Part shown: one piece after another, positions 19,294 through 28,037 of the stretch
Layout: each line of letters opens with the position of its first letter
How positions within the stretch are numbered: the stretch's first letter is position 1
Made by a program: the position numbers and the translations under genes
Source of the DNA: an uncultured Pseudomonadales bacterium
GTDB lineage: Bacteria; Pseudomonadota; Gammaproteobacteria; Pseudomonadales; UBA7434
Length of the DNA stretch: 50,102 bases
NCBI GenBank assembly: GCA_943788835.1
Contig: CALSRU010000006.1
Coordinates: 1 to 50,102, forward strand
Direction of reading: 5' to 3'
The notes under the pieces: model-generated
Told to the model about the DNA's origin: nothing
The model's input: only the letters and a program-made list of their open reading frames with translations
The model's database searches: none

Positions 19294-20358
19294 CTAACGA
19301 GCCTTGTTAAGCATAAAAATGCCAGCGAACACACACAAAAGAATAGGGAGCAAAACGGCAAACAATGGCGAAAAACCATAAATCAAACTTGCCGGCCCCA
19401 ACAAGTTTTGCGTGAATTGAAATGCGATTCCCACCACAATACCCACAAAAACCCTAAACCCCATCGTAGCTGAGCGCAGTGGTCCAAAGACAAACGACAG
19501 TGCTATCAATACCAAGCCAAAAATAGCCGCAGGCTGTAAACATTTTTGCCAAAATGCCAGCTGATAAGGCCCTGCATCTAATCCTTGTTCCTGCAAATAA
19601 TCGCTGTAATAAACCAAGCTTTGCATTGCCAACTCACTGGGCTCATTGACCAAAAAAGCTAACGATGCTGGCGTCAATGTGCTGTTCCAGATGAGTGTTG
19701 TAAGGTCACGGGTACGTATCGCTGATTGATTAAATTCAGTATCTTTTACATCTTCAAGTAGCCATTGCTCTTTTTGATAAGTCGCCCGAGTCGCTGTGCG
19801 TGCTCTGCTCAGCTCGCCGTCGGAAAATTCAAATAATGTTACGCCATAGAGCACTCCTCCTGGCTGCACCACACTAAAGTGCATAAAGGTATCGCCCTCA
19901 CGATGCCATAGCCCTGTCCTACCCGACACCATTGAATGTGTTGAGCCCCAGAGCTTTAAATCTTTATGCGTTTTAGCCCAGCGATCGGTAGTTGGAGCCA
20001 CAAATTCTCCTACCAGCATTGAAAAAACAATGACTAAAAAAACCGGCCTAAAAGCATACTCAGCGAGCTTAACTAACGAGATTCCGCTAGCTCGCATGAC
20101 CACAATCTCACTACTGCTAGCCAATAGCCCCATACCGACCAAACTACCGATCAACGCCGCCAAAGGCACGTACTCATTGATACTTCCGGGTACTGTTAGC
20201 AAAACATAATAAATGGCCTGAACAAAGGTATAAGCCTCACGAAGATCGCCTAACTGATCGACGATAGCGGCAATAAGGTCAAGGCCCAACACTAATAAGA
20301 AAACCAATAAAATACTTCCGCCGACGGTAGCGGCGATGTAACCACTGAGTTTATTCAC
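19294..20358 (-). CDS. lptG: LPS export ABC transporter permease LptG
   Basis: One of the two membrane subunits of the LptB2FG transporter, which extracts lipopolysaccharide from the inner membrane. The 354 residues show the YjgQ pattern: an N-terminal helix pair, the coupling segment LLASSSEIVVMRASGISLVKLAEYAF, a periplasmic beta-jellyroll (about 130-250) and three C-terminal helices with SFVFGPLRS. The start is GTG at 20358 with GGAGG nine bases upstream. It follows lptF with a 35-bp gap. LptB is elsewhere. Confidence 0.96.
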   Translation of the reverse strand: MNKLSGYIAATVGGSILLVFLLVLGLDLIAAIVDQLGDLREAYTFVQAIYYVLLTVPGSINEYVPLAALIGSLVGMGLLASSSEIVVMRASGISLVKLAEYAFRPVFLVIVFSMLVGEFVAPTTDRWAKTHKDLKLWGSTHSMVSGRTGLWHREGDTFMHFSVVQPGGVLYGVTLFEFSDGELSRARTATRATYQKEQWLLEDVKDTEFNQSAIRTRDLTTLIWNSTLTPASLAFLVNEPSELAMQSLVYYSDYLQEQGLDAGPYQLAFWQKCLQPAAIFGLVLIALSFVFGPLRSATMGFRVFVGIVVGIAFQFTQNLLGPASLIYGFSPLFAVLLPILLCVFAGIFMLNKAR

Positions 20359-20393
20359 ACCAGCGAACCTCCGTGACCCACAATATCATTGGC

Positions 20394-21533
20394 TTATCCG
20401 CCATTTTCTTCACCGGGTATGTCTCGGTTGAGGTTGTTCAACTGTATGCTTTGGCTTTTAATGCGAGAAATAAAACGGCTAAAACTATCGAAATAATTGA
20501 GTATGAGTGCAAAAATTAAAAACACTACATGCATCAACCAAAGCATCGCCACACTTAGCTGGTCGCTCTCGATAAAACTCCGCACGCCAGACAAGGCAAT
20601 AATATAAATAAGGTAGAGCAGAATCGCCGGTAGCATTTTGGTATAACGCCCTTTACGCCTATCGGTTTTGCTCAAAGGGACCGCAAGAATAGCCACAACA
20701 ATAACCGTGGCCGGTAACGAAAAGCGCCAATGCAATGCAGCCTGATGAGATAATTTTTCTGAGGCGAAGACATCCAGCGTGGGTAAGGCATCGATTCGTA
20801 ACTTGACCTGCTCTGCCTCTCGTTTAACACGCATTCTTTCTGCATAAGAGCCAAAGTGCGTCAGTTGATAATCTTTATTTCCTATTACGCCTTCGTACAT
20901 GGTGCCGTTCACCAGCTTGATATAGAGCGTACTAGGGTCTTCTGTTGGTAAAACCTCACCTGAGTCGGCATGCACTAAAGCAATACTCCCATCATTGCGC
21001 TGTTCGACCAATAACACCTCTTCAAACGAGTGCTTGCTGGGTAAACTTTTAACGTAAACCACGCTACTGCCATCGCGGTCAGTTTGAAATTTCCCCTCGC
21101 GAAATAACGCTAAACCGTGAGAACTGCGGGACTGTTCGAAAAGTTGATCGACCTTAGCCAAGCTAGCCGGCGCAGCCCACAGCGTAAGAAAAGCAACTAA
21201 AGTACTCACAAAGGCCGCTGGTACGAGGGTGATCAATAGAATTTTGGTTCGACTGACCCCGCAGGCACTCAATACGGTCATCTCACTATCGACATACAAG
21301 CGTCCATAGACCAGCAATATGCCAACGAACAGCCCCAATGGAATAATCAGCGGGAGGAAGTCTGGAATGCGAAACAGGACTATCTCAAAAACCAAATCAG
21401 GAGCGAGGTTGCCGGTGCTAGCTTGCGTAAGATACTTGGCGAGCCTACCGCTGGTCACAATGAGCAATAGCACCACGGTGACCCCAAGCGTGGCCTGCAA
21501 AACACTAATGCAAAGATAACGAAAAAGCAGCAT
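20394..21533 (-). CDS. lptF: LPS export ABC transporter permease LptF
   Basis: Second permease of LptB2FG. From the ATG at 21533 (379 aa; GTG at 21539 is an alternative) it begins LLFRYLCISVLQATLGVTVVLLLI, the usual LptF opening helix. The coupling helix region VDSEMTVLSACGVSRTKILLITL, the periplasmic jellyroll (about 120-260) and C-terminal helices after VPLSKTDRRKGRYTKMLPAILLYLIY are all present. A leucyl aminopeptidase gene commonly found divergent from lptF is absent. Instead a long non-coding region with a candidate small RNA follows. Confidence 0.96.
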   Translation of the reverse strand: MLLFRYLCISVLQATLGVTVVLLLIVTSGRLAKYLTQASTGNLAPDLVFEIVLFRIPDFLPLIIPLGLFVGILLVYGRLYVDSEMTVLSACGVSRTKILLITLVPAAFVSTLVAFLTLWAAPASLAKVDQLFEQSRSSHGLALFREGKFQTDRDGSSVVYVKSLPSKHSFEEVLLVEQRNDGSIALVHADSGEVLPTEDPSTLYIKLVNGTMYEGVIGNKDYQLTHFGSYAERMRVKREAEQVKLRIDALPTLDVFASEKLSHQAALHWRFSLPATVIVVAILAVPLSKTDRRKGRYTKMLPAILLYLIYIIALSGVRSFIESDQLSVAMLWLMHVVFLIFALILNYFDSFSRFISRIKSQSIQLNNLNRDIPGEENGG

Positions 21534-21819
21534 GAACACTCGAAAGCAAGAAATAATTGGGTTCGCATCTTTGTCGGTTCACAACAGCAAAGTAGACCAC
21601 TTCTGAAGCATGTCGACATGCGAAAACTTACGTTACACCAGCGTGACCTTTATCGCCACAGCAATGCTGTGAGAGGCTGTGTTATACCTTACTTTTTACC
21701 GCGTTTTACGGGCTACAAGACTCACCCTGCCGGTGCTGGTCTAAACAAGCCAATGAGTTCCCTGCCCCTCAATAGGTGACTGGGATAGCCGGTAACACGA
21801 ACAATAAAGAGCCAATAAA

Positions 21820-21848
21820 TTACAATTAGGCAAAGAGTGCTCAATAAT
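21820..21848 (+). promoter_or_regulatory. Predicted sigma70-type promoter of candidate small RNA
   Basis: TTACAA (21820-21825) and AATAAT (21843-21848, five of six to TATAAT) are separated by exactly 17 bp. Transcription would start near 21855. The -35 match is moderate. There is no ORF downstream before the terminator at 21949. Confidence 0.55.
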
Positions 21849-21854
21849 CGATCG

Positions 21855-21976
21855 ATTTGGAGGCCTTTCCTGATACAGCTGCTAAGCTCTTTGCATAGCA
21901 GATGTGGAAGTTCGTTGTTGCTATGGATCCAGGTCTGATTTAATTTTAAGAGCGCCCATGCGGCGCTCTTTTTTTT
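21855..21976 (+). ncRNA. Candidate small RNA, ~120 nt, unassigned
   Basis: An RNA starting about seven bases after the predicted -10 would run to the T8 tract at 21969-21976. It contains an internal hairpin, CTGCTA (21879-21884) with TAGCAG (21896-21901), and three GGA triplets (TTTGGAGG, TGTGGAAG, TATGGATC) outside the terminator stem. GGA motifs recall CsrA/RsmA-sequestering RNAs, but three motifs are weak support. No ORF of useful size lies inside. Alternatives are a leader attenuator for the lipoprotein gene 345 bp downstream, or leftover of a lost gene. Confidence 0.5.
21949..21976 (+). terminator. Intrinsic terminator
   Basis: AGAGCGCC (21949-21956), loop CATGC, GGCGCTCT (21962-21969), running into eight T residues (21969-21976). 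This is the strongest rho-independent terminator in the window, and no plus-strand gene precedes it. Confidence 0.9.
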
Positions 21977-22323
21977 GCCTCAATCCCCCCCTAAATAAGT
22001 TATCCCTTTTCTCAGCATCGCAAAATAATTAGACATTCAGCACCCTTCGTTCACCCCCGAAAATGCGTAAACCGACTAAACATCGTTGTTTGATCAGCAT
22101 TATCGCAGTCCAAGCATTCCAGCACTAAGCGATTACGGCTTAACTCACGAAGAATCCAAGCGCGACTCGCTTTGAAATCGTGATGTAAAACGCATTACGA
22201 CAATCAAAGTTGCTACCAGATCACACTCTGAGTAGATGTACACATAACAATCGAAAAAAGTTCATAGACTTCAAAGTATTACCTGTTCAGCAGATTGCTT
22301 TTTACTCCATTGGGTTACTGTTC

Positions 22324-24072
22324 ATGAAGTCGATTCCAACTTTTTGCAAATTAAACCGTACTTGCCGCCAACTGGGAGCCGCATCCGCCTTAAGCGTGCT
22401 CTTAATAGGCTGCAGCGACTGGGACTCAAATAATACCAGTACGGCAAATAGCAACGAAGACACGTTGGCAAATACGGCCTCACTGTCGTTAGCGGTGGAG
22501 AACAATGACAGCACTGCGCCCAGTATCATCGTCAATGGTGCAGGCATTAAGGGGCCCTTGGCCAACGCTGAAGTCGCCGCTTATTTACTAGACCCAAACC
22601 AAATGGACCTCAAGGGGCAAAGAATTTCGCTAGGGCTTACTGATGCACAGGCCCGCCTAGACTTATCTGTTCCCGCTGAGTATGCCGGACAAGGCCCATT
22701 TTTAATTGAATACTCCGGTGGCAACGAACTGAACGGCGAGACACCTTCAATTGGGGTGTTAACGACCATGCTAACCGACGAACAACTTAGCAATGGCACA
22801 GCGGTTTATGCCACTCCACTAACATCGTTTGTTATTGATCATGCCTATCAAATTGCAGATCGTTCTAACCTACCCTCGAACCCCATTCAAGACGGTTTAC
22901 TGGGTGACAATAATGGCACTGTCTCTGTTCAAGAATTTTTAGCCGCGGTGCAAACCTCATCCAACGCAATGAAGTCAACTTTAGGCTTAGGTCTGCTCTC
23001 TGAGCAAATGGATATTTTCACTACCTCGCCTTTGCTTGATGGAAGCCAAAGCTCAGACGAATCTTTCGCAATACGCTTTACCAACGAAGTATTTGCCGCG
23101 CTAGTTGCCAAAGTAGCTACCGCAGTAAGTAATAGTGCTTTGCCAATCGGCGGCACAACTGTCGTTAAAACGTTAGCTCAAGATTTTAGCGATGGCGTTT
23201 TTGACAGCATGGCATGGGTAAATGATGATGGCGTAGCTGCGCCAATTGTGACGTTTGCCGATGTCAATATCGCCAGCATTTTAAAAACGGATCCAGAGCA
23301 GCTCACTATTCCGAGCACCAGCACGGCAATAGCAGACCTAAGACAATTTTTAATGGCAGAAGCCAGCCTTCTCGACCTAAATACACCTATTGAGCCCAGC
23401 CAAACGATCGCTCCTGAGCCCTTGTTAACGACAGTATTTGAGGTGCCCGAATTACCGCCCACAGTATTACCCGCGGATCCTGTTGTTGAAACGCCTGTAG
23501 TGATCGAACCTGCGCCTGAAGTGCCCGTAGTGATCGAACCTGAGCCTGAAGTGCCTGTAGTGATCGAACCTGAGCCTGAAGTGCCCGTAGTGATCGAACC
23601 TGAGCCTGAAGTGCCCGTAGTGATCGAACCTGAGCCTGAAGTGCCCGTAGTGATCGAACCTGAGCCTGAAGTGCCCGTAGTGATCGAACCTGAGCCTGAA
23701 GTGCCCGTAGTGATCGAACCTGAGCCTGAAGTGCCCGTAGTGATCGAACCTGAGCCTGAAGTGCCTGTAGTGATCGAACCTGAGCCAGCTTTCAGCAATG
23801 TATTGCTCGACTGGGTGGTACCCACTACTCGCGAAGACGGGTCTGTATTGCAAATCAGCGAAATAGCCAGCTATGAAATCTATTACTATGCAGACGACGG
23901 AACTACCAACGGCACCAGCGTGAGTGTTGCAGCAACGAGCGATACTGGTACATTGGTAACGAGCTTTCAGCTGAACAACCTAGCCGAAGGCGACTACTTT
24001 TTTTCTATCGCAACCGTTGATACACAAGGCAATGTGAGCGAGTTTGTCGAACCAATTGCACTGTCGATCTAA
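22324..24072 (+). CDS. Surface lipoprotein with Pro/Glu decapeptide repeats and C-terminal Fn3-like domain
   Basis: An uncharacterised exported lipoprotein. The frame is open from 22210, but the ATG at 22324 gives a lipoprotein signal: basic start, hydrophobic ALSVLLIG and lipidated Cys30 (LIGC), 582 aa in all. Residues about 55-135 resemble a carboxypeptidase-regulatory-like fold (GAGIKGPLANAEVAAYLLD). Residues 140-380 are unassigned. Residues 390-489 are ten copies of a decapeptide based on VVIEPEPEVP, an extended acidic Pro-rich spacer. Residues 490-582 look like a fibronectin type III domain (YEIYYYADDGT...YFFSIATVDTQGNVSEF). The architecture suggests an outer-membrane-anchored stalk presenting the C-terminal domain. 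Confidence 0.8.
   Translation: MKSIPTFCKLNRTCRQLGAASALSVLLIGCSDWDSNNTSTANSNEDTLANTASLSLAVENNDSTAPSIIVNGAGIKGPLANAEVAAYLLDPNQMDLKGQRISLGLTDAQARLDLSVPAEYAGQGPFLIEYSGGNELNGETPSIGVLTTMLTDEQLSNGTAVYATPLTSFVIDHAYQIADRSNLPSNPIQDGLLGDNNGTVSVQEFLAAVQTSSNAMKSTLGLGLLSEQMDIFTTSPLLDGSQSSDESFAIRFTNEVFAALVAKVATAVSNSALPIGGTTVVKTLAQDFSDGVFDSMAWVNDDGVAAPIVTFADVNIASILKTDPEQLTIPSTSTAIADLRQFLMAEASLLDLNTPIEPSQTIAPEPLLTTVFEVPELPPTVLPADPVVETPVVIEPAPEVPVVIEPEPEVPVVIEPEPEVPVVIEPEPEVPVVIEPEPEVPVVIEPEPEVPVVIEPEPEVPVVIEPEPEVPVVIEPEPEVPVVIEPEPAFSNVLLDWVVPTTREDGSVLQISEIASYEIYYYADDGTTNGTSVSVAATSDTGTLVTSFQLNNLAEGDYFFSIATVDTQGNVSEFVEPIALSI
23491..23790 (+). repeat. Ten tandem 30-bp repeats inside lipoprotein gene
   Basis: A 30-bp unit beginning GTGCCCGTAGTGATCGAACC repeats ten times. 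The first copy (23491-23520) and last (23761-23790) are slightly diverged. The inner copies are nearly identical at the DNA level, with only C/T changes at one position. The period keeps reading frame, so copy-number change alters stalk length without frameshift. The repeat also creates open frames on the opposite strand, which are artefacts. Confidence 0.95.
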
Positions 24073-24084
24073 ACAGCTGAGCGT

Positions 24085-24112
24085 TAAAAAGGGGCTAGCC
24101 CAAACCGCCCCT
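24085..24112 (-). terminator. Intrinsic terminator of cinA
   Basis: On the minus strand AGGGGC (24112-24107) pairs with GCCCCT (24095-24090) and runs into TTTTTAA. It lies immediately after the cinA stop, in the 47-bp gap facing the lipoprotein gene. Confidence 0.7.
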
Positions 24113-24119
24113 CACTTGA

Positions 24120-25391
24120 CTAAGTGCGCTTACCGCGAAAATAGTTAGGCACTTCATCAATGCTCTGCAGCTGGCGCCGCAATAAGTCTAGCCCAACGGC
24201 CGTAATCATAGTTTGAAAACGGCTCCGAGCAACACCGTAGCAAAATTTCTCGACCTTAAGATTGTCGCTACTTCCCCAAGCAATCCAGACAGTGCCTACA
24301 GGTTTTTCGTCACTGCCACCTCCAGGGCCAGCAATACCGGTCACTGCTATAACAAAGTCAGCGGCACTCAATCGCAGCGCACCGTGAGCCATGCTCAGTG
24401 CCACATCACGACTAACCGCCCCTTCGCGCTCCAATACTTCAGTAGGAACCTCCAATACGCGATGCTTCATGGCATTCGAATAGGAAACAATCCCCGCATC
24501 AAAAACATCAGACGCACCGGCCACTGAGGTAATTTGAGCAGCGATTGCGCCTCCGGTGCATGACTCTGCCAGTGTCAATTTTTGACCCTTGGCTTTTAAC
24601 AATGAAACCACTATTTCAGCTAAAGTCTCATCATTTTCGCCAATGATATAGTTGCCAAACAACGCCCGTAGCTGTTGCTCACACTGGGCGCGCAAAGGTA
24701 ATGTCTCATCAGAATCAACTTCAAGTTTGAGTTCAAGCAGTGGCAGACCGGCTCTAAAACCAATCTGCACTTGCTCAGGCCAACTTGGAATGTCATCGAC
24801 GACTCTTTGTTGTACTTGAGATTCACCAAGCCCAAATATTTTAAGTCGCCTTATCAAACGCGCCTTAGCATCAGGAAATTTCTTGTGCAAAGCCGTAATA
24901 ACATCGCCGGCAAGCATAGCCCGCAATTCACTTGGCACCCCGGGAGTGGTTAAAATTGTGCATCCATCATAATCGACCTCAAACCCCACCGCACTACCCA
25001 CTGGATTAGCAAGGACATGCGCACCAGCTGGCAGCAACGCTTGCTTAAGATTGGCCTGGTTCGAGGTATAGCCACGCTTAATACACCATTCGTCTAAATG
25101 CTTACGCGCATCCGGATGCTCGACGAGTGGCAAGCCACAAAGAGAGGCAACCACCAACGACGTTAAATCATCGATTGTAGGGCCTAGGCCGCCATTAATA
25201 ATAATGACTGAGTATCGGTTAGCCAATTGTTTCAGCTCTTCAATCAGCAAACTCTGACTGTCGCCCACTGTTACCTTATGCACAACATCAAAGCCATCAC
25301 AAGCCAAACGCTGAGCGATCATCGCTGAATTGGTATCAACGGTATCGCCGGTCATCAATTCATTACCGGTTAAGAGCAAAGCAATATGCAA
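24120..25391 (-). CDS. cinA: CinA-family protein (competence/damage-inducible; nicotinamide-nucleotide amidase)
   Basis: A full-length 423-residue two-domain CinA. The N-terminal molybdopterin-binding-like domain (about 1-170) has TGNELMTGDTVDTNS and INGGLGPTIDD. The C-terminal domain (about 265-415) has LAESCTGGAIAAQIT, GIVSYSNAMKH and TGIAGPGGGSDEKPVGTVW, the pyridine-nucleotide amidohydrolase signature, which deamidates NMN. The start is TTG at 25391, supported by GAGGAA six bases upstream and by the family's MxI(x)LLxxGxEL opening. It is followed by an intrinsic terminator, and no recA follows it here, unlike in some bacteria. Confidence 0.95.
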   Translation of the reverse strand: MHIALLLTGNELMTGDTVDTNSAMIAQRLACDGFDVVHKVTVGDSQSLLIEELKQLANRYSVIIINGGLGPTIDDLTSLVVASLCGLPLVEHPDARKHLDEWCIKRGYTSNQANLKQALLPAGAHVLANPVGSAVGFEVDYDGCTILTTPGVPSELRAMLAGDVITALHKKFPDAKARLIRRLKIFGLGESQVQQRVVDDIPSWPEQVQIGFRAGLPLLELKLEVDSDETLPLRAQCEQQLRALFGNYIIGENDETLAEIVVSLLKAKGQKLTLAESCTGGAIAAQITSVAGASDVFDAGIVSYSNAMKHRVLEVPTEVLEREGAVSRDVALSMAHGALRLSAADFVIAVTGIAGPGGGSDEKPVGTVWIAWGSSDNLKVEKFCYGVARSRFQTMITAVGLDLLRRQLQSIDEVPNYFRGKRT

Positions 25392-25498
25392 AGTGATTCC
25401 TCAATGAAAATTAACTAACAGGTTGACATGGAGCATGAGTACTCCATTTAATGAAGGCACAGGAGCATACGAGTTATGCCTTCGAACTTATATTTTCT

Positions 25499-26188
25499 TT
25501 AATGCTCATTAGTGCTTTGCCGTGCACTATCGGTTGATGGCGCTTGTAAACCTGCCACCATAAAATCTATCAAATTTCGCGTACGCCATTGCAACGCTTC
25601 GCTATCAAGCTCGATAGTATGCTTACGTCGCGCCTCATCCCATTCAGCAACAGAGCTGACAGTCTGGCGGCCCATCAACTGTAATCGCAAATGAATAACT
25701 CTTACCGGTAAAGGCGCCAAGGTTTTTATGAGCAGTGAGGTAATGTCATGTAATGCACGCGCCCTCACCTTGTTTTTTGCAAACAGCTCTCGCCCTGCTT
25801 GATACGCATACAGCTGAGCCAACAGTGAAACATAATAGGTGTCTTCAATAGGCTTCAGTAATTCACTAGCAAATGGCTCAATAAAAACTTCTACCAGCTT
25901 ACGTGTACTAGGCAGCCTAGATTGACTCTTAAGATGCTGCAAACGCAACAAGCGCTGCTGATTGACCGGAGTCACTCGGTAGTCAAGAATCGCCTCAATT
26001 AATCCCTCGCGATTGTTAAAATGGTATTGCAGTGCCGAGTTATTCTTTTGACCCGATGCACGCGATATCATTCGTGTAGAAACACCTTCTAAACCATGCT
26101 CAGCTATCAGCTGCTCGGCACAACATAATATTTTTCGAGCGGCTAAACCGAGCGGCTGTGCATCAACTAAGCTCGCTGTTTTATTCAA
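25499..26188 (-). CDS. TetR/AcrR-family transcriptional regulator
   Basis: A 229-residue repressor-type protein. The HTH lies at about residues 15-60 (ARKILCCAEQLIAEHGLEGVSTRMISRASGQ...LQYHFNNREGLIEAIL), with the family's YHF followed by a long ligand-binding helical domain. The start is assigned to TTG at 26188 because no ATG precedes the HTH; the ribosome site is weak, so the start is uncertain by a few codons. No obvious target gene is adjacent except cinA downstream. A palindrome (ATGGAG 25428-25433, CTCCAT 25442-25447) lies between this gene and cinA and could be a hairpin or operator. Confidence 0.88.
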   Translation of the reverse strand: MNKTASLVDAQPLGLAARKILCCAEQLIAEHGLEGVSTRMISRASGQKNNSALQYHFNNREGLIEAILDYRVTPVNQQRLLRLQHLKSQSRLPSTRKLVEVFIEPFASELLKPIEDTYYVSLLAQLYAYQAGRELFAKNKVRARALHDITSLLIKTLAPLPVRVIHLRLQLMGRQTVSSVAEWDEARRKHTIELDSEALQWRTRNLIDFMVAGLQAPSTDSARQSTNEH

Positions 26189-26548
26189 TGGATAACCCCA
26201 ACCTTATACCTATACAGAGTCCACAGTGCTTAATTACACTCTATGCCCGACCAATTAGCCCTATACACCTATCGTAGCGCGTCAATGAACTGTGCATCCA
26301 ACGAGGCAGTAGTATAACGCAGAAATCAAAACACCTACCTCTGTCGCCCACTGTAAAATCTGCCACACTCACAAACACCCCAACGCAAGCAAAAAGTAGA
26401 CGCCGCTCCTCGCCATCATTTAGGCTAGCCTCGGCCTCTGCGGCAAGCTAATATGTGGCTGCTACGATTTACCAAAATCTTAATAATCTGGCTTAACGCT
26501 TATGCAAGCACAACCTCTTAGCAAACAACTTTACACGCTGCTCAAAAA
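26189..26548. other. Divergent intergenic region, TetR / DUF3301 gene
   Basis: 360 bp with no ORF, repeat or recognised site; presumably promoters of both flanking genes. Confidence 0.5.
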
Positions 26549-26878
26549 ATGCTGCTGAAGATACTCCTGATTAGTGTTGGTAGCTTTGCGGCGCTCTATT
26601 TTTATAGCTCACTACGCATTAAAGAATTTGCCGCGTTAGCTGCACGCCAACATTGCAAGCAAGCAGGCGTTCAGCTTCTAGATCAAAGCGTCTGTGTGGA
26701 AAAAGTACGCATCGTAGTCACTACGAATGCCAATCATCGTCGCAGCTTAGCTATTGTGCGGCAGTACTCATTTGAGTTCACATCAACGGGCGATGAACGC
26801 TATGCCGGAGAGATCATTATGCAGGGCGCTCGAATTACGCGTATTCAGCTGCAGGCCCACCGTATACCTGATGAATAA
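26549..26878 (+). CDS. DUF3301-family small membrane-anchored protein
   Basis: A 109-residue protein with a single N-terminal transmembrane helix (about 2-22) followed by SLRIKEFAALAARQHCKQAGVQLLDQSV and the strongly conserved FEFTSTGDERYAGEIIMQG. These match the DUF3301 family found in gammaproteobacteria. Function is unknown; the soluble domain would lie in the cytoplasm or periplasm depending on topology. The YgjP-like metallopeptidase gene follows after 69 bp on the same strand. Confidence 0.85.
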   Translation: MLLKILLISVGSFAALYFYSSLRIKEFAALAARQHCKQAGVQLLDQSVCVEKVRIVVTTNANHRRSLAIVRQYSFEFTSTGDERYAGEIIMQGARITRIQLQAHRIPDE

Positions 26879-26947
26879 TCTATCCAGCCGACGTCACGGG
26901 TCGTTCGCTCAATTACTCAACCCAACCACACTCAACCCAACCGAGCC

Positions 26948-27853
26948 ATGAGTCATCCGGTTTTTCATATGATAGAAAACAACTTATTAGCCGATGAACG
27001 CACTCCCCTAGGCAACCCCATGCAACTCAGTTTACCTTTGCTGAATGACGATAGCCCAACCAAAAACATAGCGCCGTCAGTGACCTCGCCGTCACCCACT
27101 TCTGCTGCGGATAAAATGCCAAGTAACATTGATTACACCGATTACCAACTAATTCGTAGTAAGCGTAAAACTCTTGCTGTTAGTGTTCTTGACGGAAAAG
27201 TCACTGTGCGCGCCCCCTTTCGCATGCCCAACTATTTGATCGCCACTTTTATTCAAGAAAAATCAAACTGGATCAACAAACAAGTTACTCGACAGCGCGT
27301 ACAACTGACTCAAACTTTAGAAATTGTTGATGGTGCGCAGGTTAGGGTATTAGGGAAGACTTGCTACATAAACATAGAACACAGCATTCGAATACCTCCC
27401 CGCAAACGAGCGAATATACTGCTACGAGAAAACCAGCTCTTCATACGACCTGCGGCTGATGCGAGCAGCAATTCCGAAATATTTCATGCTCAGGCAAGAA
27501 AGTTATTTTGCCAATGGTTAAAGGCGCATGCTAGTGCCTACATGGTAACGGCCACCCATCAACTAGCCAGAGCAATGGGCCTATTCGATAAACTAGGCGC
27601 CATTAATTATCGCTACACCCGCACCAAATGGGGCCATTGCACCAGCGAAGGTAACATTCAATACAATCCATCGATTAGTTTAGCGCCGCTTTTCGTTATC
27701 GATTATATTATTGCTCATGAAGTTTGCCACTTGCGCCACCGCAACCACTCAAAAAGCTTTTGGCAACTAGTAGAAAAAGTTTGCCCCGACTGGCAACAGG
27801 CCGAAAGATGGCTCAATACCGAAGCCCATCGAATTGCAATTGGTCCAAGCTAA
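26948..27853 (+). CDS. YgjP-like zinc metallopeptidase (DUF45, M48-type)
   Basis: A 301-residue protein whose C-terminal half has the gluzincin-type motif HEVCH (residues 257-261) followed by LRHRNHSKSFWQLVEKVCPDW, the YgjP/WLM-like signature. The middle (about 60-160) holds the strands KRKTLAVSVLDGKVTVRAP typical of DUF45 proteins. The substrate is unknown; members are often proposed to be intracellular proteases. The first about 55 residues are low-complexity and may be partly untranslated, since further ATGs occur downstream. No signal peptide is seen. Confidence 0.88.
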   Translation: MSHPVFHMIENNLLADERTPLGNPMQLSLPLLNDDSPTKNIAPSVTSPSPTSAADKMPSNIDYTDYQLIRSKRKTLAVSVLDGKVTVRAPFRMPNYLIATFIQEKSNWINKQVTRQRVQLTQTLEIVDGAQVRVLGKTCYINIEHSIRIPPRKRANILLRENQLFIRPAADASSNSEIFHAQARKLFCQWLKAHASAYMVTATHQLARAMGLFDKLGAINYRYTRTKWGHCTSEGNIQYNPSISLAPLFVIDYIIAHEVCHLRHRNHSKSFWQLVEKVCPDWQQAERWLNTEAHRIAIGPS

Positions 27854-28037
27854 GTATCAAGCCCGTCATATCGCTGAGCTAATCCTGTCCATTCATATTG
27901 TTAGTAACCGGACAACGGGTTCGCAATCCACGCGGTAAAAAGACTAAACCCATGAGCAACCGTATATAATGGCGTAACGGCAAGACCACTCTATCGAAAC
28001 CCGTCGTACGTCAAATTAAACATAGCGAACTGATAAG

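Larger units (their letters stand above)
21540..22323. other. Long intergenic region between lptF and lipoprotein gene
   Basis: About 780 bp with no plausible ORF. It contains a sigma70-like promoter and an intrinsic terminator on the plus strand, listed separately as a candidate small RNA. Nothing else is recognisable; the 345 bp after the terminator probably hold the promoter of the lipoprotein gene. Confidence 0.7.

Noticed and set aside
23178-23853. Minus-strand open frames encoding SGSGSITTGT and RFDHYGHFRL repeats
   Set aside because: They are the reverse strand of the 30-bp repeat in the lipoprotein gene; a 30-bp period keeps any stop-free frame open.
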